A program made the translations under genes and the position numbers. A stretch of 64,000 nt of DNA from Trichomonas vaginalis G3. Taxonomy: Eukaryota; Parabasalia; Trichomonadida; Trichomonadidae. The notes under the pieces are model-generated. The model was not told where the DNA came from. It saw nothing but the letters and a program-made list of their open reading frames with translations, and made no database searches. Shown one piece after another: positions 30,516-40,877 of the stretch. The stretch lies in the NCBI RefSeq assembly GCF_026262505.1, contig NC_067208.1:6829962-6893961 (forward strand). Direction: 5' to 3'. Every line of letters begins with the position of its first letter. Within the stretch, counting starts at the first letter, position 1.

Positions 30516-31576
30516 TCGAATTTATATAAATTTATTTATTTTATTTTTCATTGTTCATTTCATTTAGGATTAAGGTTGAAAAATGAATGGGATATTAGTT
30601 TCCATATCTATTTTAGAATTGAAATCCGCAAAGATGACAATTCATAGACGATTTCCTCACTCAATAAAGTTTTGCGTATTATTACATTGTATACCATATG
30701 TTTATGATTATTTTTTTAAGACGTTGTTATGAAAATTCAATGACTTCACATTTAATTTGATAACATATTCTTAGATAACTTATAACAAAATAATGAACAA
30801 AATCATTGTAATACTCATGAGAAAATTTTGAAAGGAATTCTTCACTTTTTGATTCCCAATTCAAGATTAACAAGAGTAGCAAAATTGTGTTTGGTATACT
30901 TTGTTCTATTTACAATCCGATAAAATGGTTTATGTAATTCAATTGAAATAATGAAGTCTCATCACACTTTTCAATGCTCGATTTTTAAAAACTGTTTAAA
31001 AATGGAGCTTATATTGAAATAGTGTAGAGACTAAAAATTAAAGCTTATGTAACGCTTTATCTTTTTCATTTATAATGTGATAAGATAGAAATATTTTTAG
31101 ACTGAATGACTTCTTTTGACAAAATTCTCCCAATATGACTTTTTCGAATATTTCTTTTATTGATATGACTGTAACAAGCATTTAATTCCGTTTTAGAGCA
31201 AAATATTGGCGATTTATGGATTTTTAAAATTATTTGAAATCATTTTATTAGTACGGACTTATTTTCTTGTTTATTTATAAATTACAGGAAATATGTATTT
31301 GTTTGGTTCTAATAATAACTGCTTCATAAATGTTTTTCAATATCAAATTTATAAATCATAAGAATGGAGCTCTCGGACGATTCAAAAATGATTTAAATCT
31401 AATGTATAGTACTATGTAATAATTTAAAAGATCGTTTGATCTAATTATTCCTGAAAAGAATCAACTTGTGGTATTGTTGTTAAAAAGAGCAAAATTTTCG
31501 GCATAGCAATAAATGATATATCTGATCTTTTCTGGTTCATGTTGGCATTTTTTTTAATACATTTCAAAACAAATCG
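30516..31576. other. Divergent intergenic region, nothing recognised
   Basis: About 1.06 kb between the leftward formin and the rightward ankyrin gene, so it must contain both promoters. It is uniformly AT-rich; I found no tRNA, tandem repeat or convincing open frame. Confidence 0.5.
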
Positions 31577-33463
31577 ATGCTACATCCTTCTGCACCGCCA
31601 AGTAGATTAGACGTTAATGATAATTTGGTGGATTTAGATTGCCAATTTCAGCAGATGATTGAAGAATTATCCGAAAATAATTATAATCAACTAGTTGATT
31701 TGGTCTCAACTAATTATTTCCCTTATAACTTTGCAATGGCAATGTTCACTTCAGAGTTTGTTACACTTGTTGAACGTTTTCCACAAAAAAACGATCTTTT
31801 TGCAAAATTATTAATTGAATTAGATGAAAAGTATAAAAATTACTTGGACAGCAATAATACCAATCTTGAAATACATGAAAAATGGAAAAGAACTCATCCC
31901 GAACATTACGATCTTCAAATTCAGTATCCATTGCTTTTTGAAGTATGTTTACAAGGTCTTTACATGCCAAGACTTATACTTACATTAAGTGAAATGCTCA
32001 AAAATAAAAGCGAAAATACATTTGATCCTTTAATTATTCAATTAAAATCAAATCCTGCGAAATCTTTTGATAGCAAAAGGTTTGACAAAGAGAGTGGATA
32101 CGAAATCAACTCTATACCATATTATATCTATAAAGATGATGACGAAAATCTCAAAAAACTAGGAAATGAAATTAATTTTAATCAAGTTCAAATTAAAAAT
32201 GCATATAATCATCCAAAGCGTCTATCAGTTGACACGACTCCTTTGAACATAACTTATCTTGCTTTGGCAGCAAAATTAGGTTCAAAGAAATGCTTTGACT
32301 ATTTGAAAATGAAAACTACAAATATTGACCATATAACAGTAAAACTATCAATCGAAGGAGGAAATGATGAAATTTTCCAAGAACTTTATGAAATATATAA
32401 GAAAAAATCCAAAATTCCTGAAGAAAAACCAGAAAAAGTACCAGAAAAAGATCAAAAATCATCTACAGAACCACCTCCAGCTAGAAAAAGAAAGATATCT
32501 TGTGCAGATTTGATTCCAAATAAACAAATCCAAAAGAAACAAGAAAATATTGATCTTGATAGCAAAATCATGCATTATGCAATCAAAATGCACAGATACA
32601 GGTATTTTGAGATGTTTTTCGACAAATTAGAAAAATTTGATGATAAAATTTTGAGTATTGCATGCCTTTCTAACAATGTTAGAGTGGCAAAGCGCATTAT
32701 TGAGAAATATCCAGATAGTATTGACTATCCAAAGTCAGATGATCCAGTAAATATTAGTTATACGAAACCATTACATCGCGCGCTTCAAGCGAATAGTAAT
32801 TCATGCGCATTATTAATATTAAATAGCCGCAGGAATGATAAAGATCCGATTGTAGAGCAACCAGCGACGAATCGCAGTAAACCTTTGAATTGGTCGGCAG
32901 GATGGAATAACTACGAATGTTCTAGAGTACTTATAGAGCGTGGAGCATTGGTTGACTTCGAAAGAGGCAGACAACCATTGATGAGCGCTGCAGGAAAAGA
33001 TTATTTTGATATCGTCGAACTTTTATTGGAACACAAGGCAAATGCAAATAGTGTTGACTACAAAGGCTCAACTGTATTGCTCCAAGCTGTGGAAAACAAA
33101 TGCTGGAGGTCAACTTATTTATTATTAAAAGCTGGAGCTAATATCGACTTCCAACACACAGTTACAGGCTTATCAGCACTTCATATCGCTGTTAAGAACG
33201 ATTCTGTTGAATGTGCGGCTCTTTTATCCATTTTTGGAGCCAATCCTTTATTGAAGGACAAAAATGGTGAAACTGTTCAGTACTACTTGACATCCAAATA
33301 TGAAAAGAATGAAGGAATGCCAAGAATGCACCAAATCCTGAATTTTACCTTTGATTATCAGGAGAATAGAAAACTCCTCAAAGAATTAGGTTTCACTGAT
33401 GAAGAGTTACCTCATAGAGGACCTAATATTATAGAATATCCTGATATATTACCAGATGTCTGA
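31577..33463 (+). CDS. Ankyrin-repeat protein
   Basis: 628 residues from the ATG at 31577. An N-terminal helical region (1-200) of the type found in many trichomonad ankyrin proteins is followed by weak repeats. A Lys-, Pro- and Glu-rich linker (about 275-325) carries ARKRKIS, a possible nuclear localisation signal. Clear ankyrin repeats run from about 395 to 575: PLMSAAGKDYFDIVELLLEH, STVLLQAVENKCWRSTYLLL and SALHIAVKNDSVECAALL. No enzyme domain is seen. Ankyrin arrays bind proteins, so it is likely an adaptor; the partner is unknown. It ends 52 bp before the next rightward gene. Confidence 0.88.
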   Translation: MLHPSAPPSRLDVNDNLVDLDCQFQQMIEELSENNYNQLVDLVSTNYFPYNFAMAMFTSEFVTLVERFPQKNDLFAKLLIELDEKYKNYLDSNNTNLEIHEKWKRTHPEHYDLQIQYPLLFEVCLQGLYMPRLILTLSEMLKNKSENTFDPLIIQLKSNPAKSFDSKRFDKESGYEINSIPYYIYKDDDENLKKLGNEINFNQVQIKNAYNHPKRLSVDTTPLNITYLALAAKLGSKKCFDYLKMKTTNIDHITVKLSIEGGNDEIFQELYEIYKKKSKIPEEKPEKVPEKDQKSSTEPPPARKRKISCADLIPNKQIQKKQENIDLDSKIMHYAIKMHRYRYFEMFFDKLEKFDDKILSIACLSNNVRVAKRIIEKYPDSIDYPKSDDPVNISYTKPLHRALQANSNSCALLILNSRRNDKDPIVEQPATNRSKPLNWSAGWNNYECSRVLIERGALVDFERGRQPLMSAAGKDYFDIVELLLEHKANANSVDYKGSTVLLQAVENKCWRSTYLLLKAGANIDFQHTVTGLSALHIAVKNDSVECAALLSIFGANPLLKDKNGETVQYYLTSKYEKNEGMPRMHQILNFTFDYQENRKLLKELGFTDEELPHRGPNIIEYPDILPDV

Positions 33464-33515
33464 TTTATAAAACTTTTTTTATTTGTAAGCAAAAAAAAAA
33501 TTTTAGAGAAAGTTT

Positions 33516-34994
33516 ATGAATGTTTATAAGCCTGATTCAAGTGAAAGTAATATAATAGATGATGGTCCTCCTATAGAAACGTTTAAATCACGAATTGATA
33601 AGTTTTTAATCAACGAATTCATTGAAATAACACAAGGCCATTCAAATTCCGACAGACCGCGTGTTAGAGACAGCATAAGACGATTGAAATTGAAATTACA
33701 AGACAATCCCGAGGTGGAATTGGATTATGAATTATTCGAGAAATACGATATTATGAATATTTTATTTTATTATATGACTTTACCATTAACAAACTCTAAA
33801 GAGAACGCCAATGAATACAAAAGTATGAAAGAAGTTCAAGACGAAGCAACCAAGACGATATCTTATATATTTGAGTATCAATCCATTGAAAACTTCGAAG
33901 ATTTCTTAGATTCATTCGATTTTAAGGAAAGAATTTCACATCTGTTATCAATGCAAACTGTTACGTTCGCTGAAATTGCACTACGACTTTTAAATTCGCT
34001 TCTTAACAATAAATATCCAAATATTGAACTGTACATATTCGACATCATGAACCTTGAACAGCTATTCAATTATACAGTAGAATTGTTGAAAAATCTCGAA
34101 GAACGAGAAGAAGAAAATAAGAAAAAAAAGGAAGACGAAGATACTGTGGTTGTTGATTCTGCATCTGAATTTTTATTTCAATATGGTCTCTTATACTATT
34201 TAGTATCACGGCGAACACTCGATAACGAATACTTTGTTAAATATTTGCTAAATTATACATTTGAATCTCATGCTTTCTTAAATAAAAAATATCCTTATGG
34301 AGATTCTTATCTTCTATGGGTATTAATCGATTCTGTCCAGAAATATCCAGAACTTGTTATGCCAAGAACAGCAACTCCAAAATTTATGGGAGATCTTTAC
34401 GAATATTGCAAATCTCCATTTGCTTATGCAGTGAGAGCATCTATAGTACTCCTGTATTATATGTTTAAGCATAATTTGGATCCAAGATTACTTGATACGA
34501 AAATATTTTTAGAATTATTAGAGAAGAGAATATCTGGCAAAGAGGTTTTACAACCATTTTTCATATGCCTCAAAGATGTTATTGAAAACATTGGAGTTTC
34601 CCATGATTTTTTGGTTCGATTGGTTTATTTATTAAATATTTACTTGGATGAGATCAATTATACTACAATTTGCTTGATAATACCAGTAATAATATCAATA
34701 GTCAATACTGGTATTCTAAATCTTGATGAATTACTTGATTCCAACAAATTAAATTTGTTTGATTGGATAGAGAAGTATGGAGATTCGGAAGACGCAGAAT
34801 TTATGAATGGGTGCATGAAATGCATTGAATATGTGTTTGGATTAGCAGAGAAAAATAATGTCCTGGAAGAAGTCAAAAATTTATTCATAGATCAAGGATT
34901 GGATGATGTATTTGACACTATGGAAGAAACATATAATAATGATGAGTTTTCCACTCGACTTGATATATTCAAATCAACTTATTTTCCAGAATAA
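33516..34994 (+). CDS. Alpha-solenoid (armadillo/HEAT-like) protein of unknown function
   Basis: 492 residues from ATG 33516, only 52 bp after the ankyrin gene. The whole chain is amphipathic helices typical of armadillo/HEAT solenoids, for example SFDFKERISHLLSMQ and EIALRLLNSLLNNKYPNIEL. A charged break at about 193-215 (REEENKKKKEDEDT) separates two halves. No membrane segment or catalytic motif is visible. It is similar in build and size to the protein at 17916-19253. A trichomonad family of short armadillo-like proteins is the likeliest home. Confidence 0.75.
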   Translation: MNVYKPDSSESNIIDDGPPIETFKSRIDKFLINEFIEITQGHSNSDRPRVRDSIRRLKLKLQDNPEVELDYELFEKYDIMNILFYYMTLPLTNSKENANEYKSMKEVQDEATKTISYIFEYQSIENFEDFLDSFDFKERISHLLSMQTVTFAEIALRLLNSLLNNKYPNIELYIFDIMNLEQLFNYTVELLKNLEEREEENKKKKEDEDTVVVDSASEFLFQYGLLYYLVSRRTLDNEYFVKYLLNYTFESHAFLNKKYPYGDSYLLWVLIDSVQKYPELVMPRTATPKFMGDLYEYCKSPFAYAVRASIVLLYYMFKHNLDPRLLDTKIFLELLEKRISGKEVLQPFFICLKDVIENIGVSHDFLVRLVYLLNIYLDEINYTTICLIIPVIISIVNTGILNLDELLDSNKLNLFDWIEKYGDSEDAEFMNGCMKCIEYVFGLAEKNNVLEEVKNLFIDQGLDDVFDTMEETYNNDEFSTRLDIFKSTYFPE

Positions 34995-35298
34995 ATATAT
35001 TATTGTTATTTTTATGTTAATTATAAATAGAACTATTATTTACTTGAAATCTAAAAGTATAATATGATTGTATTGGCATTTATCCATGAAATTTGTAATC
35101 GAAATTTTGGAATGCGACATTCTTATGGATAAATTCAGGAGTTCAAATTGAGTTATAGATGTAAACTATTTTACATGATAATTTGGACGGTTTGATGTAT
35201 TTTATCAGAAAAAAATTAAAAAATTGTAGATTCGCAAATCAAATAGTTTATGAATTAGATCAAAAGTAATAATAACAAACAAAAATTTAGACCACTTA
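34995..35298. other. Convergent intergenic region, nothing recognised
   Basis: 304 AT-rich bases between two convergent genes; only 3' ends are expected here and nothing else is seen. Confidence 0.5.
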
Positions 35299-35961
35299 CT
35301 AGAAAGTAATCTTAAAAGTCCAAGTGGTAGTTGTCTTCGATAAATTTGTGTTGAATTCAATTGAAGTTGGCTGTAAAGAATTGATGTTTACTGTTATAAC
35401 ATCTTTCCTGCTCAACTTTTGGACCTCAACATCAGATTCATTAGGAGATGAAGCCTCGGTTGAATATTTGGGCGGAGATTTATCGATTTCGTGCTTGACA
35501 TCGACAACTTCTGGTTCTTTGACATAATCTGATTTATGTGTAGTATTTTCGATAGGCTTTTTGTTAAGATTTACTGGAGGATGAGTTAAATTGAGTAAAT
35601 CGCTAATATCGTAAGGTTTTTTAGGAGGGAGATCAGTATTGCGTGATATGTCCTGCGTTTTTGTGTCCTGAATAGACGGATTACTTAAAATCGAGTCTTT
35701 CATCTCGCTAATTTCTTTTCTCTTAATTTTTTGCTCTTTGAAAATAGCTTTGTTGTCTTTGTTGTATGGTATAACGCGATTTGAGTCTATGATATCCTCA
35801 ACTTCCTTAGTATCTGGGTAAAATATCGTCCACGCGTTATTACCAAAACATTTGATAACGCCCTTACGCAAATCGTAGCCATTCTGATCAATTACAAAGA
35901 CTTTCATGTCCGTTTTGAACATATTTTTCTTTCCTCTAAAAAAATTTGGACATTCAGTCAT
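35299..35961 (-). CDS. Small protein with N-terminal Tudor/Agenet-like barrel
   Basis: 220 residues, taking the ATG at 35961; the frame is open upstream only to a TTG. The N-terminal part (about 14-65: KVFVIDQNGYDLRKGVIKC, then NNAWTIFYPDTKEVEDI) has the strand pattern of a Tudor- or Agenet-type SH3-like barrel, a fold that reads methylated Lys or Arg. The rest is a long polar, Pro- and Ser-rich, probably disordered tail ending in beta-prone sequence. The aromatic cage residues (Tyr, Trp, Phe, Tyr) are plausible. The 24.8-kb element is inserted about 150 bp upstream of its start, so its promoter may have been disturbed. Confidence 0.6.
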   Translation of the reverse strand: MTECPNFFRGKKNMFKTDMKVFVIDQNGYDLRKGVIKCFGNNAWTIFYPDTKEVEDIIDSNRVIPYNKDNKAIFKEQKIKRKEISEMKDSILSNPSIQDTKTQDISRNTDLPPKKPYDISDLLNLTHPPVNLNKKPIENTTHKSDYVKEPEVVDVKHEIDKSPPKYSTEASSPNESDVEVQKLSRKDVITVNINSLQPTSIEFNTNLSKTTTTWTFKITF

Positions 35962-36106
35962 TCGTAAATTTGATTTTGACAACGATTGAAAAAATCTTAG
36001 AAATTGAGATTATTTAAACTCAATAGCTTGCATTGGAATACAATGATATTTTTCACGGAAAAAACAATTTCAAACCCGGTGAAATATCAATATGATCGAT
36101 TTTAAT

Positions 36107-36112
36107 TTGATT
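36107..36112 (+). repeat. Target-site duplication, left copy
   Basis: TTGATT immediately before the A run of the left terminal repeat; the same six bases follow the T run at 60921-60926. Confidence 0.8.
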
Positions 36113-36198
36113 AAAAAAAAAAAAAAAAAAAAAAAAAGGCAGTGGGGCTTCCAGGGGCTGCGCCCCTTCTAGCCCCGAAGATGTTTAGTAAAAAATGA
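36113..36198 (+). repeat. Left terminal inverted repeat
   Basis: 25 A residues, then about 61 bases that match the right end in inverse orientation: AGTGGGGCTTCCAGG, then TCTAGCCCCGAAGATGTTTA. In the middle is a perfect hairpin GGGGC-TGC-GCCCC. Confidence 0.92.
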
Positions 36199-36218
36199 GG
36201 TTTTTATTCGGAAAATTG

Positions 36219-37238
36219 TTAGTCTTCTGGTGTGAATTCGGAGGACTCTTCTTGGATTGAGTCTTGTGGTTCATCTTCTTGAGTAGAGTCTTCTTCTTCA
36301 ACATCAAAGTCATCTGGTGTATCGAACTGAATGTATGAAAGCCAAATGTTGTATGTGTTTTCCAATTGGCTTTCAAACTTGAGATACATTCCATGCATGA
36401 GTGTTATTTCAGTTTCAACGTAGAGTTGCTGACGTGGCTTGAAGACATGCATGAGAATTGGTCCTCCAAATTCGTCCTTGAAAAATTTGCAGTAGCAAAC
36501 ATAAACTGAGATAGAGTCTCCTTCTTCAATGTCTTCTGCTTGGTTAACGAAATGAATAGCAATTTTGCGTACTTGAATTGTGTTGTTGTCTGAGTAAAAT
36601 AATGGTTTGAACTTGGGGTTGAGTGAGCTAAGACATTGCCATTTTGCTGTTTCTTGTCCGTACTCACGTTCTTCTTCGTCATCCTGATATCCATAACTCT
36701 TTAATTTGAATTCGACCCAAAACTGTTCGACTTTTTTTGCAGCTTTGGGTGGAAGACTTTCAATAAGCTGACATATAGTTCTGTCAACCATTATCTTTGT
36801 TATTGTTGGAAAATAGTTGACAATTGTGTCACCTAATTCGAATGGGTCAGGTGTTTCTTTTTGTAGTTTGGTAAAGTCTGCAAGAACTTTGTTGAGTTGT
36901 TCACAATATTCTTTGTTAAAAGTTGCAGGAACTCTTTCTTCTGGCTTTGAATTGAAGTATTCTTCAGACAATCTGAGTAGTATTTTGCGTAGTTCAGCGT
37001 TGCTGTGGTTCTTTGTAATACGGAGCTCGTTTGGTATTGTTTTTGGTAGTGAAAGTGGCTTTGGATTGAGTGAATTGTCTGTTCTGCTTGGAGAATGTGT
37101 AGATGCTGCAGTTTGATATTGAGGCTCTAAACCTGTGGGTGCTGAAAGTTTGCAAGCAATTTCTTCAGGTGAATTTGGAGCGAACACGCTAGCGAATGCC
37201 ATTAGACAAAAATGAACTGTTTTTTTCGGACTACTCAT
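36219..37238 (-). CDS. Unknown protein of the element's left end, acidic C-terminus
   Basis: 339 residues from ATG 37238, reading toward the left terminal repeat and ending 20 bp inside it. The middle is mixed helix and strand (DTIVNYFPTITKIMV, ILMHVFKPRQQLYVETEI); the last 40 residues are almost all Asp, Glu, Ser, Gln and Thr. No family is recognised. It is not a polymerase, protease or integrase by any motif I can see. It is divergent from the virion-gene block across a 430-bp region carrying Myb-type sites. Confidence 0.6.
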   Translation of the reverse strand: MSSPKKTVHFCLMAFASVFAPNSPEEIACKLSAPTGLEPQYQTAASTHSPSRTDNSLNPKPLSLPKTIPNELRITKNHSNAELRKILLRLSEEYFNSKPEERVPATFNKEYCEQLNKVLADFTKLQKETPDPFELGDTIVNYFPTITKIMVDRTICQLIESLPPKAAKKVEQFWVEFKLKSYGYQDDEEEREYGQETAKWQCLSSLNPKFKPLFYSDNNTIQVRKIAIHFVNQAEDIEEGDSISVYVCYCKFFKDEFGGPILMHVFKPRQQLYVETEITLMHGMYLKFESQLENTYNIWLSYIQFDTPDDFDVEEEDSTQEDEPQDSIQEESSEFTPED

Positions 37239-37671
37239 AGAAAAGTTTAAAATAAACCGTTTTCGTCAACGGTAACCCCTCTATTTTTATTTTATTTAAT
37301 AGTTACCGTTGGAAAACCGTTCCATCTCAAATATTGAATGAACTATAAACGTTTTTTGTTTTCTATATATACTTTTTTGTCAAACGGTAAAACTTTTTAC
37401 ACAACGGTTTTTGAGAGTCGTCGCCGTTGACTTTTTTGTAGAGCACTCAAAATAGTATAACTTTGTCCGGACAAGTAAGGGTCTATCGTCGCTACAGGAA
37501 AAGTTACAGGCGTTCCAAGGAAGTATACTTTGAGAAGCCTTTCCCCCTTTTAAAACAAGATAGGACGGTTATTTTACAAAACTGACAACACTTTGACCGA
37601 GTAGTTTTTTGTGCTGAACAAAAAGTGTCATATAAACATCTGTCAAAAACCGCTTTTTAACTTCACTTAAA
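37239..37671. promoter_or_regulatory. Divergent control region with clustered Myb-type CAACGG sites
   Basis: Between two divergent gene starts. CAACGG lies at 37267-37272 and 37402-37407, and its complement CCGTTG at 37306-37311 and 37424-37429. Near-matches lie at about 37257 (AAACCGTTTT), 37317 (CCGTTC) and 37382 (AAACGG). YAACGG/T is the consensus bound by Myb R2R3 domains, and trichomonads are rich in Myb proteins; use by this element is inferred. Confidence 0.45.
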
Positions 37672-40600
37672 ATGCCACGTAAGCTACGTAAGAATATACG
37701 TAAGAGGAAGGGAGCATTGAAACATCCAATAGTAAAACTACACCACAACAACAGTTGCAACAACAAATGCTGAATGACCCCACTATGTTGCAACAAATGT
37801 CAAGCAATCCTATGCTTTTAAACCGAGTTGTTGGTGCACAGAGTGGAGGTTTAAGAGCGGCACTTTTAGCGAAAATGGCAGGCTATGGTGGAGCTGCAGA
37901 CGGAACAGCATAACCCTCAAAGTCAAATGAATTTGAGTTCACTCAAAAATCAAATAACAGATGTCAAAAAGTCAAACATAGACATACAGAAACAAATAAG
38001 TGAAAACGAAAAGAAACTAGAATATGACAGACACACAAAGAAACTCAATGAGTTAAACGTAGAGAAAAAGAAGAAAGAAGAACAACTGAAAGAACTAAGT
38101 ACAGAGGAATATGCGAAAAAAGTGTCAGAAAAAGCAGCAGAAGTAGCAAAAATGGAACAAGATGTTATAAATTTGAAAAACCATACTACTCAATATAAAG
38201 TACTGAAAGATGAAGAAATAAAACAAAAAGCCCTGAAGACATATATGGATAGCGATGAGTATAAAAAAGAAGTTGAAGCAAATGTAAAGGCAGAAAAACT
38301 TTTACAGTTGCAAAACCAAACCGTACAGTATGAAAACTTAGCACAAGAAAGTAAAAATAACGACGCAGCCATGCAAAAGGCAATGAAAAGCGCAGAATAT
38401 ATAAAAGCTAACAATGACTGGTTAGATGCCCAAGCCAACGCTAAAGCAGCCCAACTCATAGGGTCAATAAGGACAAAAATACAAGCGGATGAAGACAGTT
38501 CAAATGAAGCTTTAACAATGCTGACTTTAAGAACGCCTTCGAAGCTCTTCATAGTAAGGTGAAACAAGTGAACGACTTCTCATCTGGAAAGAAACTGAAG
38601 TCTGAAGGTTTCGACAAAGAGTTAAGAGAAGTAGCACAAAATATGACGAAAATAACAGATGCAGCAACGAGACAGGCAGTTCAAAGTGCCTATGACGCCG
38701 TTAGAGCAACTGTTGTGAAAAGTCAAGAAAAAGAGTTACAACAGACCAAAACAGACCTAGTAAATGCTTTCTTAAAAACGAAAAGTCAGGTAGGACATTA
38801 CGCTGCAGATGGAACATATGTGCCAGCTGGTGGAACTTATATACCACCAAACCCTCCAAGAGAAGCACCTGCACCAGGACTACCTAACACATTTACATCG
38901 TCACATGGACATAGACACAGGCATGCACCACAACAACAACCAAAACCAACACAACAACCAACACAACCAGCACAGCAACCACCTCCACAACCAGCACAAC
39001 AACCAGCACAAACAGAGCAAGGACATAAAAGAAGTAGAGAACAAGGAAACCAAGAATTCTTAAAAATGCTTAAGGAAGAGTATGGTTACCCAGATACTGT
39101 TGACTTTAGTGACAGATATAAAGAAGCTATTGGAAAGTTCAAGGAAGGAAATACTGACCCGAACCTATTTAGCTTTATGGCTCAGCACCAAATGGGATAT
39201 AATTTCAAACCTGGAAAATACAAGCTCGCTAAGGGATATGATTTAATAGCATATCATCCAAATGACATGATGAATTTACTCCAAGATATTTGGTGTCAGA
39301 GCTAAATGATAATTCAACTCTCTTCATGAAACGCGTAAAAAATAGAGACGGAACGAAAAAAGAAAGGTTTATGAGTCGGATGACTTAGATAGGGAACTTT
39401 TTAAAAACGGTCTCGGAATATATGAAATGCCAGCAGATGAGGTACAAGAAACTCCACAGGAAGAAGTTCAGATACAACCAGACATGGAAGAAATAGTTCA
39501 GCAACAACAGCTAGAAGAGCCTGAAGGAAACGAACAAGTCACTCCTTTGGAAACTAACTTCACAGAACTAGATGAAGATTTGGAACAGCCGAAAATCTTG
39601 ACCCTCAACAAGAGCATGAGGTGAATATGGAATCTTTCCAAGAGTCTAAGAAAGATTCGGCTGACATAGTAGAAGAATATCGAAAAATGTTTGCCGACAT
39701 ACAAAAGACTCCAACACCAGATGAAAATATTCAGCATAGAATGGAAGTACTGAAAAAAAATGTACACAAATACAACAACCTTTTTACTTACGAGCATTAA
39801 CGTTCAATCTTCGGATGAACTCGGTGAAGATAAAAGGTTAAATTTCAAGAAAACATATAGAAATGAAACATTGTTTAAAGTTCATTCAGAACCTAACCAA
39901 GATGGAAACAAACCTACTTTTGTTCTGCAAGACGATGGAACTACAATGAGATGGGGTCATAAAGCTAATCCAGATAGGTGGTTCATAAACTTACAACCAC
40001 AATTCCAAGAAGTTGTAGACGCAATGGAAGTCAATGGTGAACCAGATATAGCTGGTATTTTAAGCGCGGCTTTAATGCCATGAAAGATATGAAACATGCA
40101 GATATTTTGGACCAGTATGAAATGAACATGGCTGATGGAAAATATACACCTGACGTTCTAGAACATTTATCTCAAAGAACTACACAGAACCATAAGAGAT
40201 GGTATATTTGGTGAAGAGTTTAGAAGAGAAAGTTAGGGAGAGCGAAGGAAGAGAACCTATTGTACATGACCTTGCAAACGAAAGTTTGCAAAATGTCATA
40301 AAAACTTACTTTGCAGACAATGAACTGAGAAGGGATGAATATTTAAGAAAACTCAAATGGACAGTACAAATGAAATGTTAGTATTGAAAAACATGTTCCT
40401 TGACAAAATAAAACCAACTACAGAAATAAACGACGCAAGACTGAAAGATTGGGGTAAAAGCTTTCCCATTCACAAAAGATATAGTTGGTAACATGGAAAG
40501 AAAACCAGAATGGCTACAAAAAACATATATTTGGAAACGAGCATATTCCATATGGACAGGCACTGTTTGAAGAGCTTGAACGGAAACTCAGGAAAGAGTC

Positions 40601-40850
40601 ATGCAAACAATACGCGAAGACTCAAATACAGACTATGACAAACTCTTTCTAGGATATAGGTTACCTGAGATGGGCGACCAGAGCAAAAGGCAAAAAGGAC
40701 ATGGAAAATTTGCAACATACTAGATGAACATAATGCAAAGATGCAACAACTTCAAGCAGAGGGCAATGAAGGAAAAAGAAGAGTTAAAAACTCAGTCAGG
40801 AAGAAAGTAAAGCTTGGTCGGAGTGGGTTCTATTATGACATATAAATCCA
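37672..40850 (+). pseudogene. Relic of virion-type gene(s): basic N-terminus, long coiled coil, Pro/Gln-rich part
   Basis: About 3.2 kb of rightward coding-like DNA in front of the capsid gene. It opens with a strongly basic peptide (PRKLRKNIRKRKG), continues with charged coiled coil, then a Gln-, Pro- and His-rich segment near 38930-39010 and more helical sequence. It is broken, carrying most of the element's breaks. Position next to the capsid gene and the basic, helical build suggest a DNA-binding or internal virion protein. No family was recognised. Confidence 0.55.
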
Positions 40851-40877
40851 ACTATTCTATATTTTTACTCATATGAA

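Noticed and set aside
36113-36137. Poly(A) tail of a retroposed copy
   Set aside because: The A run is matched by a T run at the other end and is part of the inverted repeats; no retroelement is attached.
36219-37238. Adenovirus-type maturation protease
   Set aside because: Expected in Polintons, but no His/Asp/Cys arrangement could be recognised here or in any other gene of the element.
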